A DNA stretch of 22,791 nt from a virus. Each line of letters begins with the position of its first letter. Position 1 is the stretch's first letter. The stretch covers positions 1 through 22,791 of the IMG/VR virus record IMGVR_UViG_3300023281_002120. One strand, given 5' to 3'. Position numbers and translations under genes: made by a program. Positions 4,942 through 12,809 of the stretch are shown piece by piece. The notes beneath the pieces are model-generated. The model saw nothing but the letters and a program-made list of their open reading frames with translations, did no database searches and was not told the DNA's origin.

Positions 4942-5952
4942 TTAACTTCTGGGTTTAGCCAATTCCCAATATTTCGCCGACCCACAATCATCCGTCTGGC
5001 ATTTGATCTTTCCACTTTCAATCTGTGTCTCTCCATCGCGGGTATACAAAATTCCATTCTGCTCATAACCTAGCAGATGTCCCCGGTGACAAAACACCGG
5101 TGCCTGTTGATCGTTTAGCGGTTTCCACCATTTGTTATTCCAATCGAATACTGGTTGGCCCTTCATCAACATCTTCCATATTCGATGTTGCTGATATGAA
5201 TAAGAAATAACAGGCCCTGTTTTCTCTACTCGTTCTCGATTTATATTTGCCAATTCGGGCGATTTGTCTAACAACTTTATCACTGTTGCCAAGGGTTTGA
5301 TAAAGCCTATCTTGTCCCCTACGGCCTTCACCAATTCAGCATCTTCCTGATAATCAACTTCTAGCCGATAATGAGATCTAAAATAGACCTGCTTGGGTGG
5401 TACGTGGTAAAGAATGTCAAACATACGCCGATTCTGGTGGAAATACATATCGGTGTGTTCGCGTTGTTCGTTACTGATAGATCGCCTGGCAATTTTGTTC
5501 CAACCGGCCCGGCTAAAGGGGAATTCTCTGGCTCCATAGACAGGCCAAATGTCGGGCGGAAGGTGCCAGCAAAAAGCCTCTTTCTCTGGATGTTTTAGTA
5601 ACACTTCAACTGCGCGATTGACCAATTCTATACCAATAAAAGGCATGTCAGCCAATGCCCTCAGGACTAGTTTGCAGTTGGGTGCAAACGCTCGCATCGC
5701 ATTATCAACCCTACCCACAACATCACGACTATCCCCCCGAAAACATGGTATCTTCATCTCTGCCGCTATGTCAGCCAACTGGTCATCAGACCTAAGATGC
5801 GTTGTAGCCATTAAGACTCGGCCACCTTTTATCCGCTCCAATCGTTTTATGATCCAGTAGATTAATGGTTTTTTCCTGACAGTTAAAAAACATTTATCCT
5901 TTAACCGTTCGCTATCAGATCGAACGGTTAAAACAATGGCTAAATCCGCCAT
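4942..5952 (-). CDS. SpsF/NeuA-like cytidylyltransferase (CMP-nonulosonate synthetase) with C-terminal zinc-ribbon-like extension
   Basis: Last gene of the sugar cassette. Family members transfer CMP from CTP to a nonulosonic acid. The N-terminal 230 residues show the nucleotidyltransferase pattern: IVLTVRSDSERLKDK (R11, S14, R16-L17, K20) as the CTP-binding loop, then VLRALADMPFI (about 96-106) with the metal-binding Asp, and a late HYRLEVD...DAELV segment (194-207) as in SpsF proteins. Usual family length is about 230-250, but this is 336. The extra 100 residues contain C288, H292, C318 and C323, arranged like a metal-binding ribbon. The ATG has GGGG about 8 bp upstream and follows the small membrane protein by 18 bp. 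Which nonulosonic acid it activates cannot be read from sequence. Confidence 0.8.
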   Translation of the reverse strand: MADLAIVLTVRSDSERLKDKCFLTVRKKPLIYWIIKRLERIKGGRVLMATTHLRSDDQLADIAAEMKIPCFRGDSRDVVGRVDNAMRAFAPNCKLVLRALADMPFIGIELVNRAVEVLLKHPEKEAFCWHLPPDIWPVYGAREFPFSRAGWNKIARRSISNEQREHTDMYFHQNRRMFDILYHVPPKQVYFRSHYRLEVDYQEDAELVKAVGDKIGFIKPLATVIKLLDKSPELANINRERVEKTGPVISYSYQQHRIWKMLMKGQPVFDWNNKWWKPLNDQQAPVFCHRGHLLGYEQNGILYTRDGETQIESGKIKCQTDDCGSAKYWELAKPRS

Positions 5953-5970
5953 ATTACATTCCCCAAGATG

Positions 5971-6207
5971 TTATAGATTTATGGTCAACGTTCCCATTAT
6001 TATCAGTCCCAGAGTAAATCCAATTAGTCCCCACGCTGGTCCCTGCTCTTTAATCCGTTCCCAGAGAGTTTTTGGGGATTTGGCGAACCAAAAAACCTCG
6101 CCTTTGTCAACGTCAGGCAGACCGATGATGATGGGCTTCGATTCTGACCGTGCAGTAAAATACCATACTGTAGACAACCAAACGATAGCAAAAAATAACA
6201 TTTCCAT
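5971..6207 (-). CDS. Small two-helix membrane protein of unknown function (78 aa)
   Basis: Begins 3 bp after the SDR gene's stop with a clear Shine-Dalgarno (GGAG). Two predicted membrane helices, about residues 3-19 (LFFAIVWLSTVWYF) and 58-74 (AWGLIGFTLGLIIMGTLTI), flank a polar loop of about 38 residues. The second helix is Gly-rich. There is no recognised family. Lying inside the cassette, it may anchor or organise the sugar enzymes at the membrane or be a partner of an export or transfer step; this is inference from position only. Confidence 0.65.
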   Translation of the reverse strand: MEMLFFAIVWLSTVWYFTARSESKPIIIGLPDVDKGEVFWFAKSPKTLWERIKEQGPAWGLIGFTLGLIIMGTLTINL

Positions 6208-6210
6208 AAT

Positions 6211-6879
6211 TCACTCCGGCCAAACACTAAATTTATGTAGACTGCTGATTTCGATTGTTTCACCGCTTAATGATGGCTGTTCATACAGATTGAGAACAAA
6301 CCGGGCGGCATCCTCAAAACTAACCCAGGCCAAAGGAGTTTTTGCATTTATGGCCTGCTGTTCGTCTTCCGAAAACTGGATGCCGGCCATTTGGTCCGTC
6401 ATCTGGCCGAGTCTTAATGTCATAGCTCTGCCATACGGAGCCAATTCCACCGCCATTCCCCGGCTCAACGCCTCCAGACCGATTTTGGCTATAGCATATA
6501 AAGATCGGCCTGTTCTGGGTTGAGTAGCTTGAATAGATGAACAGTAAACGACCAACGCGCCAGAATTTAGTTTCTTTTGGCGGAGCAAGGCGCTAGAAAG
6601 CACGAAGGCAGACTCTAGATTGTTTCCAATAGTTTCACACCAGTCTGTTTTCGTACTCTCTGAAATCAAGACATTTTTAGCCGTACCGTGAGCCATCAAA
6701 ATCACATCGTACTGTGGCAATGAGTTTGCATAAACATCCGTCGCTTCCCAATCTGTCAGATCTAACCCTGTGCTTTTGCCAACGGTAGTTATCGACCAAC
6801 CATTTTCAGCAAAAACGCTATAAGCCGCCATGCCCAGATTTCCTGTATCTCCTCCCGTTATTAGAATTCTCCTTTCCAC
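6211..6879 (-). CDS. Short-chain dehydrogenase/reductase (PtmA-like), nonulosonate cassette
   Basis: A Rossmann-fold NAD(P)-dependent oxidoreductase of 222 residues. Visible motifs are the nucleotide-binding TGGDTGNLG (8-16), AHG at 63-65 in place of the usual NAG, catalytic serines at 114-115 (CSSIQ), and the Y128-x3-K132 pair (YAIAK). The start is GTG, chosen because it overlaps the preceding stop by one base (TAGTG) and has GGAGGT upstream. SDRs of this type (PtmA) accompany NeuB and CMP-transferase genes in legionaminic-type flagellin glycosylation loci. The exact substrate here is unknown. Confidence 0.8.
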   Translation of the reverse strand: MERRILITGGDTGNLGMAAYSVFAENGWSITTVGKSTGLDLTDWEATDVYANSLPQYDVILMAHGTAKNVLISESTKTDWCETIGNNLESAFVLSSALLRQKKLNSGALVVYCSSIQATQPRTGRSLYAIAKIGLEALSRGMAVELAPYGRAMTLRLGQMTDQMAGIQFSEDEQQAINAKTPLAWVSFEDAARFVLNLYEQPSLSGETIEISSLHKFSVWPE

Positions 6880-8120
6880 TAGCTGACCTCCTGATCTGTG
6901 TATTTTGGCTGTATTTTCTCAGCGGCCAACATTGCATCCCCTAAAGCTTTGTCGTTGTTGATGTCTTTAGTAATGATAAAAACTGGTCTATCTTGATTTT
7001 GCACTAGAGGATCTATTCCCTTGTGTTTCATAAAAAAGATTTGTTCAGCTATTTCCTCTGCCCCCCACAATTCCCAGCCGCCAATTTCGCCGGGATCATA
7101 TCTCGGCGCAAAGCAACAAGCTACGCCGTCACTTGTAACGTACAGTTTTTCCTTATCCACCCCGTCCCCCAAGGCAACATCTAACATGATGCCAGTCGCG
7201 TCTCGTCCTGTGGACAAAGGGGCGGTGACCATATGATCGAACCCGCCACTTAGCCGAGTCGCACACTCCAGCAGACACCAACCATAACGCCGATCTTTTT
7301 TTACATCTATTTTGAATGGCCCCCACGTTACTCCCAATTTGCGAGCGGCGACTCTGGCAAGCCATACAATTTCATCATTAGGGTAAAATGGATTTATATG
7401 ACCAGCTTCTATACCTAGTTGATCTACCCAGAACATTCTGAGCGCACCATTTACACAAATGATCTGCCCGCCCTCTACAAAAAAATCAAATGCAGCCTCA
7501 GATGTATCGAATCCGTATTTTTGTCTCCACTCTGGAATGATGTCTACACCGATGAGCAACTCTTCGATCAAGGCATCTTCGGTTCGTTGGTTTAACGCAG
7601 CATCCATATCAGCTTTATTATAAACGATTTCTAACCCTCGGCTGCCGGCCTGCCTTGGCGATTTTATCACCAGCGGCATGTTATCCGATGACAATCTGTT
7701 TATCACTTGATTATCAGATCCCTCATTCTCCCGATAACTATAAATGAAATAATACGGATGAGGCAATTCTGTCACCTTTCTCATTTCAATTTTGTTTTTG
7801 GTATTCTCTGCCACCTGCCGGCCTACTCCAGATAGTCCTAGATGTTCTGATAATGCGCTAACCGTAGGGCCGGCATCAGTACCAATGGTCAGGACAGCAG
7901 CTATCTCTGCCTGACCAACTTGGTCATATTTGGCCGCCATGTCCAGATGAGCCTGGACGTCATAGACTGATAGTTTTTCAAAATGGCTGGCCTGGTAGCG
8001 ACAGTGGCAATTTTCGTTGCCATCAGTCAAGATCAACTTGTAGCCACGCCGATCTATTTCCATCGCCATCGGTTCAGCCATTATTGAACCACCAACAAGC
8101 CAGACATGCTTTTCGCTCAT
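6879..8120 (-). CDS. ATP-grasp family ligase (carbamoyl-phosphate-synthase-like)
   Basis: A 413-residue ATP-grasp protein. The N-terminal preATP-grasp part begins VWLVGGSIMAEPMAM and contains ILTDGNENC. The central ATP-binding lysine region is MPLVIKSPRQAGSRGL, and the metal/ATP site ends in WCLLECATRLSGGFDH, matching the conserved E-x(2,3)-R-x-GG. Family members couple ATP hydrolysis to forming an amide or similar bond between a carboxylate and an amine. The start at 8120 was chosen over an upstream in-frame ATG (8144) because AGGAG lies 8 bp before it. Similar ligases occur in flagellin-sugar islands beside NeuB and class III aminotransferases. It could attach an acyl or amino-acid group to an amino sugar, but that is inference. 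Confidence 0.8.
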   Translation of the reverse strand: MSEKHVWLVGGSIMAEPMAMEIDRRGYKLILTDGNENCHCRYQASHFEKLSVYDVQAHLDMAAKYDQVGQAEIAAVLTIGTDAGPTVSALSEHLGLSGVGRQVAENTKNKIEMRKVTELPHPYYFIYSYRENEGSDNQVINRLSSDNMPLVIKSPRQAGSRGLEIVYNKADMDAALNQRTEDALIEELLIGVDIIPEWRQKYGFDTSEAAFDFFVEGGQIICVNGALRMFWVDQLGIEAGHINPFYPNDEIVWLARVAARKLGVTWGPFKIDVKKDRRYGWCLLECATRLSGGFDHMVTAPLSTGRDATGIMLDVALGDGVDKEKLYVTSDGVACCFAPRYDPGEIGGWELWGAEEIAEQIFFMKHKGIDPLVQNQDRPVFIITKDINNDKALGDAMLAAEKIQPKYTDQEVS

Positions 8121-8152
8121 TTTTATCACTCCTATCTCATACAACTGTAAAA

Positions 8153-9001
8153 TTATAATGTCTGCATTAGATCGAGTATTCGTTCACTCGCTCGCCCATC
8201 AATTGGCCGTCCTGACGGTGTGAACGGTTGGCCCAAAAAGTCTCTAATTTTCATTTCAGTGTCAGGTAATCCGACTTGACGGTGCGCCCTAATGTAACCC
8301 GCCCCGGCCATTTTTTTCGCAAAGCTCAAATGTTGGGCGGTCAGAGAATATACATATGTTGGAATTCCCATAGCAGCCAATTCCCAAACTGTCATGCCCA
8401 TTGCCACGCATGCACGCCTGCACTGACTCGCTGCCACCAAAAAACCATTGTCATGACTATCCCCAGCTTGCCAATCCTGATCTGAGATAGTAAAACTCAT
8501 TTTTTGGAAGTCCGGGAACCGCTTGGTTAGTCCCATTTTATCAGCGGCCCCCCCAAACACAAACCAATCCATAATCGGGCGTCTGATGGCTTTAGCCTCG
8601 AAAACGCTTTTCCTTAAAATGATATAGTCAACGCCCGAATATTCCTCTCTTCCCAGACCCTGGACGATTCGCAAATCGGCCCGGTCTCCCACCTGATGGC
8701 CGACCCCGTTTAGCACGCAGGTTTTAATATTAGATTGCTGACAGTGATCGTATATCCAATCCGGGGCCTCGTCGGGTAAGTCGATCACCAACCAGTCACA
8801 CTGTTGAGATAGCGGACCTCTCCAAATTGTTTGATCACCAAATGGAACTCGGTGACAAAGCAAATTGTCAGGAGGAACACGGTCGCCAATAATGGTGACT
8901 TGAGAGCCTTGGTTCCTGATGTGTTTCGCCAGGGCAACAGATCGATACCAGTGACCGAATCCAGTCTCGTTATTGGCGAAACAAAGAAAGTTAACTTTCA
9001 T
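8153..9001 (-). CDS. PseG/SpsG-like UDP-sugar hydrolase (GT-B fold)
   Basis: A 282-residue protein resembling PseG, which removes UDP from the UDP-diacetamido-trideoxy sugar just before NeuB-type condensation. The N-terminus has the family motif G-x-G-H-x-x-R (TGFGHWYRSVALA), with the histidine at residue 17, the position of the catalytic His in characterised PseG. FVFGGAADKMG marks the start of the second domain, and the nucleotide-binding region reads CVAMGMTVWELAAMGIPTYV followed by QHLSFA (family: NQ). The start overlaps the methyltransferase gene by 11 bp with GGGAG upstream. An SpsG-type glycosyltransferase is an alternative reading, because the folds are shared. Confidence 0.75.
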   Translation of the reverse strand: MKVNFLCFANNETGFGHWYRSVALAKHIRNQGSQVTIIGDRVPPDNLLCHRVPFGDQTIWRGPLSQQCDWLVIDLPDEAPDWIYDHCQQSNIKTCVLNGVGHQVGDRADLRIVQGLGREEYSGVDYIILRKSVFEAKAIRRPIMDWFVFGGAADKMGLTKRFPDFQKMSFTISDQDWQAGDSHDNGFLVAASQCRRACVAMGMTVWELAAMGIPTYVYSLTAQHLSFAKKMAGAGYIRAHRQVGLPDTEMKIRDFLGQPFTPSGRPIDGRASERILDLMQTL

Positions 9002-9848
9002 CGTCAGTTCTCCCTATAAATATCAACTCTCGCCCAATGCTCCACCTCTCAAACATCCATTTATAAACCCAAAAGATATTCGGGCCCAGTAGCTTCTCCC
9101 AGTGAAGCTTTAGCAGATGGCATTTGCCACCCATCGCATCATTGTCAAAATAATTGAAACCAAACAAGGGGAATAATTCCATTGGGAATGTTGCGCCTCG
9201 AAATATTACATTAAGCCCAGCCGATTCCAACAACTGCATCAAGGTCGGCGGCGTAAAATAATTAAGATGAACCGAGCTGACAAACCCGGTATAACCCAGC
9301 CTTGCCTGCAATGGATTTATATCGTTAGGAACCACCACCAGAATCTTCCCACCGGGATTAAGAAAATTCAACACATTCTCCAGAAATTGACCGGGATAAG
9401 CGACATGTTCAAGAACTAAATGCAAAATAACGACGTCAAACTGATGTGGAAAATGGTAAGTCAACTCCTCCTCGTTCTGGTACAAAATATTTCCCGTCAT
9501 TATTTTTTTTGCAGCTTGCCTTGCTACTTTTGATGGCTCTATACCGCGAACCGCTGCACCCTTCCCATAGAAATGAGATAGCAACATTCCACAACCACAA
9601 CCATAATCGAGAATGGTCTGACCCTTCTCGATTTCCAAAATATCAGAAAGATAGTTGAAATACGATCTCCATAGACCCGTCGAATATTCGGCTATTTCTT
9701 TTTTTAGCCAGTCATCTGGGGAATGTTCCGCGTAAAACCGGTCATCGTTATAATACGATTCTATATATGTCTGAGCAGGGTAGGGGTCAATCCTATAGTG
9801 ATGCAAAATTCGATCATAGACAATTTTTAGCATCTCGGATTTCATCAT
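8991..9848 (-). CDS. SAM-dependent class I methyltransferase
   Basis: A 285-residue protein with a Methyltransf_11/23-type core. Motif I is ILDYGCGCGMLLSHF at about residues 79-93, the acidic loop after strand 2 is VRGIEPS, motif IV-like VVILHLVLEHV follows, then NPGGKILVVVPND. The N-terminal 70 residues are an aromatic-rich helical cap seen in sugar methyltransferases. The start is ambiguous: ATGs at 9854, 9848 and 9845 are possible. 9848 is chosen because AAGGGG then lies about 8 bp upstream. It probably O- or N-methylates a sugar intermediate of the cassette, but the acceptor cannot be told from sequence. Confidence 0.8.
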   Translation of the reverse strand: MMKSEMLKIVYDRILHHYRIDPYPAQTYIESYYNDDRFYAEHSPDDWLKKEIAEYSTGLWRSYFNYLSDILEIEKGQTILDYGCGCGMLLSHFYGKGAAVRGIEPSKVARQAAKKIMTGNILYQNEEELTYHFPHQFDVVILHLVLEHVAYPGQFLENVLNFLNPGGKILVVVPNDINPLQARLGYTGFVSSVHLNYFTPPTLMQLLESAGLNVIFRGATFPMELFPLFGFNYFDNDAMGGKCHLLKLHWEKLLGPNIFWVYKWMFERWSIGRELIFIGRTDDES

Positions 9849-9873
9849 AATCATTGCCCCTTAGCGCAAAACC

Positions 9874-10512
9874 TTAAAACTTCTCTGCCGCCGAAATGTT
9901 CTCAGCTTGATAAACCCAAATGTAAGCCAGGCGCACTCCCGGACCTGCTGTCACCATATGAACGCCTAACGGAATATCCAAAATGTCTCGGTCTCTGATT
10001 ATCTGAGTGTCTTGCATCCATTTCCCATCCAGGAAACCCTGTCGGGTTTGGATACCCCACCCGCTGGGCGGGTCGGTTATATAAGCAAATTTCTCCCAGA
10101 ATCGCATAGGTTTAAGAGATTTTAGAGCTTCAAGTTCAAAATCATGAGGCTCGCTTGACCAAGTTCCTCGTCCCTCGTGGATGGTCATTCCTAAGCGAAA
10201 ATCCAGACCGGAATCTTTGCCAATGTATTCATAGACATTCCTGGCTGTGCCGCGCTCAGGGTCACCGACAAATTTCATGGCAGGCGGCCCTGTCGGTAGA
10301 CTGAATTTTTCCGGCAAATCGCAAAATATTCTTAGCTTGAATTCCGAGCCATCATCATATGTCCCTTTGAGCGAGGCAGGCGTTATAACTAACTCGTCTT
10401 GTATATCACCAGAAAACAAGCCATCAATATCGGGTAACGAGATGACTAAACCGCTTGATAGTTTGGGGCCATTTGCTCTTGTCCATTTTAAGTCCATCGG
10501 ATTTATAGTCAT
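9874..10512 (-). CDS. IolB/KduI-like cupin (putative sugar isomerase)
   Basis: A 212-residue protein with the bicupin-type pattern of 5-deoxy-glucuronate isomerase (IolB/KduI superfamily). GRGTWSSEPHDFELEAL (about residues 113-129) matches the IolB signature region R-x-G-T-W-S-S-x-P-x-H, with the metal-binding His and Glu. DIPLGVHMVTAGPGVRLAYI near 178-197 matches the second conserved block (VPxGxHP.....G). Family IolB is about 270 residues, so this is a shortened relative. It overlaps the upstream oxidoreductase by 4 bp (ATGA). A cupin of this group is not a standard nonulosonate enzyme; it may isomerise or epimerise a keto-sugar intermediate. Confidence 0.65.
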   Translation of the reverse strand: MTINPMDLKWTRANGPKLSSGLVISLPDIDGLFSGDIQDELVITPASLKGTYDDGSEFKLRIFCDLPEKFSLPTGPPAMKFVGDPERGTARNVYEYIGKDSGLDFRLGMTIHEGRGTWSSEPHDFELEALKSLKPMRFWEKFAYITDPPSGWGIQTRQGFLDGKWMQDTQIIRDRDILDIPLGVHMVTAGPGVRLAYIWVYQAENISAAEKF

Positions 10513-11312
10513 TCTTCATGCTCCTTGTTCAGTCTGTAACACTGTTCTATTAGTTCCTGCGTTTTAATCGCCTCAGCCAGATCGGGATAATGGTCTCCGG
10601 CTAAAAAAGCTTGCCACATAGAGATGAACATCATTGGATCAGGATCAACGATGATACTTTCTAAAAAAATATTTTCTTTCGGTCTAGGGTGAAATATTCT
10701 GGCTATTCGGTTTATATCACTATCTGTTACCGTCTCTGTAATATCACCCAAACAGGTTTTTATGATCCATGTCAAACGTTGTCCTGCATCTTCTATAGTT
10801 TCTTTGGCTGATACTATTTTTAGCTCATGATCGGTTATCATTCGAGCTATATCCAAATCATGGGATGCGTGATCGAGCAAAAGTCCCCATTCTGGCATGT
10901 CTGCCCGCTGCTGTTCGAAGTACATATCAAATGAATGTACCCCTGCCACCCGATGCGCCAGTTCATGGTGATAACGGTAATTATAAGCCACCATAACTGG
11001 CGCATCGGGTGGCAGACTTTTGGCATGTTCTAATTGGCCTATTCCGCATAGCGGTTTTTCGCATAGGATTGCAGGGACTCCAACTGATAGCCAATCCTCA
11101 ATATGTGCTAGATGTAAATCCGGCGGCGTACATATCACAACAAGATCAAAACTTGACGGATAAAAGTAATGGTTTTTGTATCCATCAACTGTCACGCTTT
11201 CTATACAATCTGGATCGGCAATGTAGACGTCTAGCCCCATTGATTTTGCCAGAGCCGCATGGCGTTTGCCCGCCCGTCCGTAACCCAAAATCAGCGCCTT
11301 TTTATCTGTCAC
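10509..11312 (-). CDS. Gfo/Idh/MocA-family oxidoreductase
   Basis: The N-terminal Rossmann domain reads KKALILGYGRAGKRHAALAK, followed by VVICTPPDLHLAHI and the family signature CEKPL (about residue 92 counted from the GTG). The C-terminal sugar-binding domain follows, with DHASHDLDIAR as the catalytic Asp/His region. NAD(P)-dependent members oxidise or reduce sugar hydroxyl or keto groups. A GTG at 11312 is chosen as start: it has AAGGG about 8-10 bp upstream, gives a short 11-bp overlap with the aminotransferase, and begins where relatives begin. The longer ATG form from 11345 would add 11 residues and overlap by 44 bp. It fits a sugar-tailoring role in the cassette. Confidence 0.8.
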   Translation of the reverse strand: MTDKKALILGYGRAGKRHAALAKSMGLDVYIADPDCIESVTVDGYKNHYFYPSSFDLVVICTPPDLHLAHIEDWLSVGVPAILCEKPLCGIGQLEHAKSLPPDAPVMVAYNYRYHHELAHRVAGVHSFDMYFEQQRADMPEWGLLLDHASHDLDIARMITDHELKIVSAKETIEDAGQRLTWIIKTCLGDITETVTDSDINRIARIFHPRPKENIFLESIIVDPDPMMFISMWQAFLAGDHYPDLAEAIKTQELIEQCYRLNKEHEE

Positions 11313-12543
11313 GAAATAATACCCTTGGCAGTCGCTGTGCCACATGCTTGGTTAACGTAGCCCGTTCCTGAGCCGCACCATATTTAGCCCTGACCCGCCG
11401 TGATGCCTGAACAGTTTGATCTACCATTGCAACGGTGTGGCTCAAAGTTGGGAAATTAGGTCTATTCATTAAAAAACCTTCCTCCCTCATACCGTGAATA
11501 AAAAAAGCTTGCTCTTCAATAGAAACGAAAGTAACCAGACTTCGAGGCGGATCTCCGACCACGCGCCAGCCTGCACTACCAAGGCCGGCTATCAATTGCT
11601 TGCCTATCTCCCAGATATGCGCAACAGTCTCTTGATTCCAATTCGACAAAACAGCGACCGCAGCCGCCATATTAAGCGAGTTGCCCCAATGAGTAGATGA
11701 GCAAAATACCGGTGACGTTTTGGAAAATTCATTCATCAGGTTACTGCCACCGACCAGAGCAGAAACTGGCAAACCGTTTCCCAACGCTTTCCCCATGCAA
11801 ATCAGATCAGGCGAGACATTCATAGATTCACATACACCCCCCAGGCCATAGCGCAAACCCGTAACCACCTCATCCATAATGAGCAAAACCCCATGATCGT
11901 CGCAATATTTTCGCACCTCGGAATAAAATCCAGCAGAACTTTCGAGTCCCTGCTCGATGACAATGGCCGCTGGTAGTTTGTTTGTTTTATTGCCGATAAC
12001 CAACCCTGCTTGGTGTAACGATTTTATGTCATTAAATTTGAACTCTTCAATATAGTCAACCAAGCCAGGCGGTATACCATCGGCTGGCTTGGTTCGGGCG
12101 ATGGTCCAATCTGCCCATCCGTGATAACCGTCTTCAAGAACCAAAATTCCAGGACGGTCCGTCACCGATCTGGCTAACCTGACAGCCATTGATACCGCTT
12201 CCGTTCCTGATAATGCAAAACGCACCCCTAGACTTTGGTTCCGCCAATAAGGGATATTTCGACTCAACATATCGGCCAACAAGTTGGCGGCTTTACATTC
12301 AAGCTTGTGAGGTAACGAAAAACTGCCACCGCCGCCTACCATCTCATCTATCAATTGAAATTTGAAATACCCATAGCCAAACAGGTTAGTCCCTAATCCT
12401 GACACCCAATCAATGTAATGATGTCCGTCAGTGAGTCCAACTCTTGCCCCGTTGCCCACAGTTACGGCCAAGTCAGGCTCAAAACCCCAAGCCTGGGGAT
12501 GCTTCGAAAAAGTGCCGGTCATGCTTAGGTTATTCCCCATCAT
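11302..12543 (-). CDS. Class III PLP-dependent aminotransferase (glutamate-1-semialdehyde-aminomutase-like)
   Basis: A 413-residue protein with all main elements of the GSA-aminomutase group: LSGTEAVSMAVRLAR (phosphate-binding, 111-125), LEDGYHGW (136-143, ring-stacking aromatic), IMDEVVTGLR (222-231, Asp bonding the pyridine nitrogen) and MGKALGNGLPVSAL with the Schiff-base lysine K252. It starts with ATGATG, overlapping the previous small gene by 4 bp. A chromosomal hemL role in haem synthesis is unlikely in this setting. Class III aminotransferases recur in nonulosonate/flagellin-glycan islands, where they aminate a keto-sugar or side chain. It replaces the DegT-type aminotransferase (PseC/LegC) usual for these pathways. 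Confidence 0.85.
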   Translation of the reverse strand: MMGNNLSMTGTFSKHPQAWGFEPDLAVTVGNGARVGLTDGHHYIDWVSGLGTNLFGYGYFKFQLIDEMVGGGGSFSLPHKLECKAANLLADMLSRNIPYWRNQSLGVRFALSGTEAVSMAVRLARSVTDRPGILVLEDGYHGWADWTIARTKPADGIPPGLVDYIEEFKFNDIKSLHQAGLVIGNKTNKLPAAIVIEQGLESSAGFYSEVRKYCDDHGVLLIMDEVVTGLRYGLGGVCESMNVSPDLICMGKALGNGLPVSALVGGSNLMNEFSKTSPVFCSSTHWGNSLNMAAAVAVLSNWNQETVAHIWEIGKQLIAGLGSAGWRVVGDPPRSLVTFVSIEEQAFFIHGMREEGFLMNRPNFPTLSHTVAMVDQTVQASRRVRAKYGAAQERATLTKHVAQRLPRVLFRDR

Positions 12544-12619
12544 CTCGCCTTGAAACTTCTTGATTGTGTTCGTTGGCTAACGCCGCCAATTCTCTTAAAA
12601 TGTCTTTGGGATCGATCAT
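12530..12619 (-). CDS. Overlapping mini-ORF (29 aa), possible frameshifted end of the neighbouring small gene
   Basis: In the +1 frame relative to the 81-aa gene, the ATG at 12619 opens MIDPKDILRELAALANEHNQ and ends with TAA inside the aminotransferase start region. Its helix-like, Ala/Leu/Glu pattern looks more protein-like than the Arg/Ser-rich tail of the 81-aa frame over the same DNA. A TGA two codons upstream closes the frame, so it is either a tiny separate gene with a weak ribosome site or the true C-terminus of the 81-aa gene after a one-base slip. Confidence 0.35.
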   Translation of the reverse strand: MIDPKDILRELAALANEHNQEVSRRDDGE

Positions 12620-12785
12620 ATCTCATATCGATTCTTATGTGGGCGAAGCCTCTAAAATTCTCAACGATCCATACGCCTTCAACATTTTTTATATGTCTAT
12701 CGGACAAACCCGACCAAATATAAAATGACTGCGGCATAATATCATCTTTTTCTTCATAATGAAACTCAGTTTTTCTTGTTACCAT
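12540..12785 (-). CDS. Small unknown protein between neuB-like and aminotransferase genes (81 aa)
   Basis: Has a good Shine-Dalgarno (GGAG, 6-7 bp before ATG), sits 24 bp after the NeuB-like gene and overlaps the aminotransferase start by 4 bp, so it is likely expressed. Residues 1-56 (HYEEKDDIMPQSFYIWSGLS and onward to RIDMRYD) look like a compact alpha/beta domain. The last 25 residues are Arg/Ser/Gln-rich and low in hydrophobics, unlike the rest, while another frame there looks coding, which suggests a frameshift. No family is recognised. Confidence 0.55.
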   Translation of the reverse strand: MVTRKTEFHYEEKDDIMPQSFYIWSGLSDRHIKNVEGVWIVENFRGFAHIRIDMRYDRSQRHFKRIGGVSQRTQSRSFKAR

Positions 12786-12809
12786 TATCGCTCCATATCC
12801 CCTGCTCAG

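Noticed and set aside
5936-6523. A 195-aa rightward reading frame opposite the SDR and membrane genes.
   Set aside because: Lies antisense to genes with clear motifs and ribosome sites; low-complexity Ser/Pro/Ile content is typical of a shadow frame.
11302-12543. Reading the class III aminotransferase as hemL (haem synthesis).
   Set aside because: No other tetrapyrrole gene is near, and its coupling to sugar genes fits a glycan role; family similarity alone does not define the substrate.
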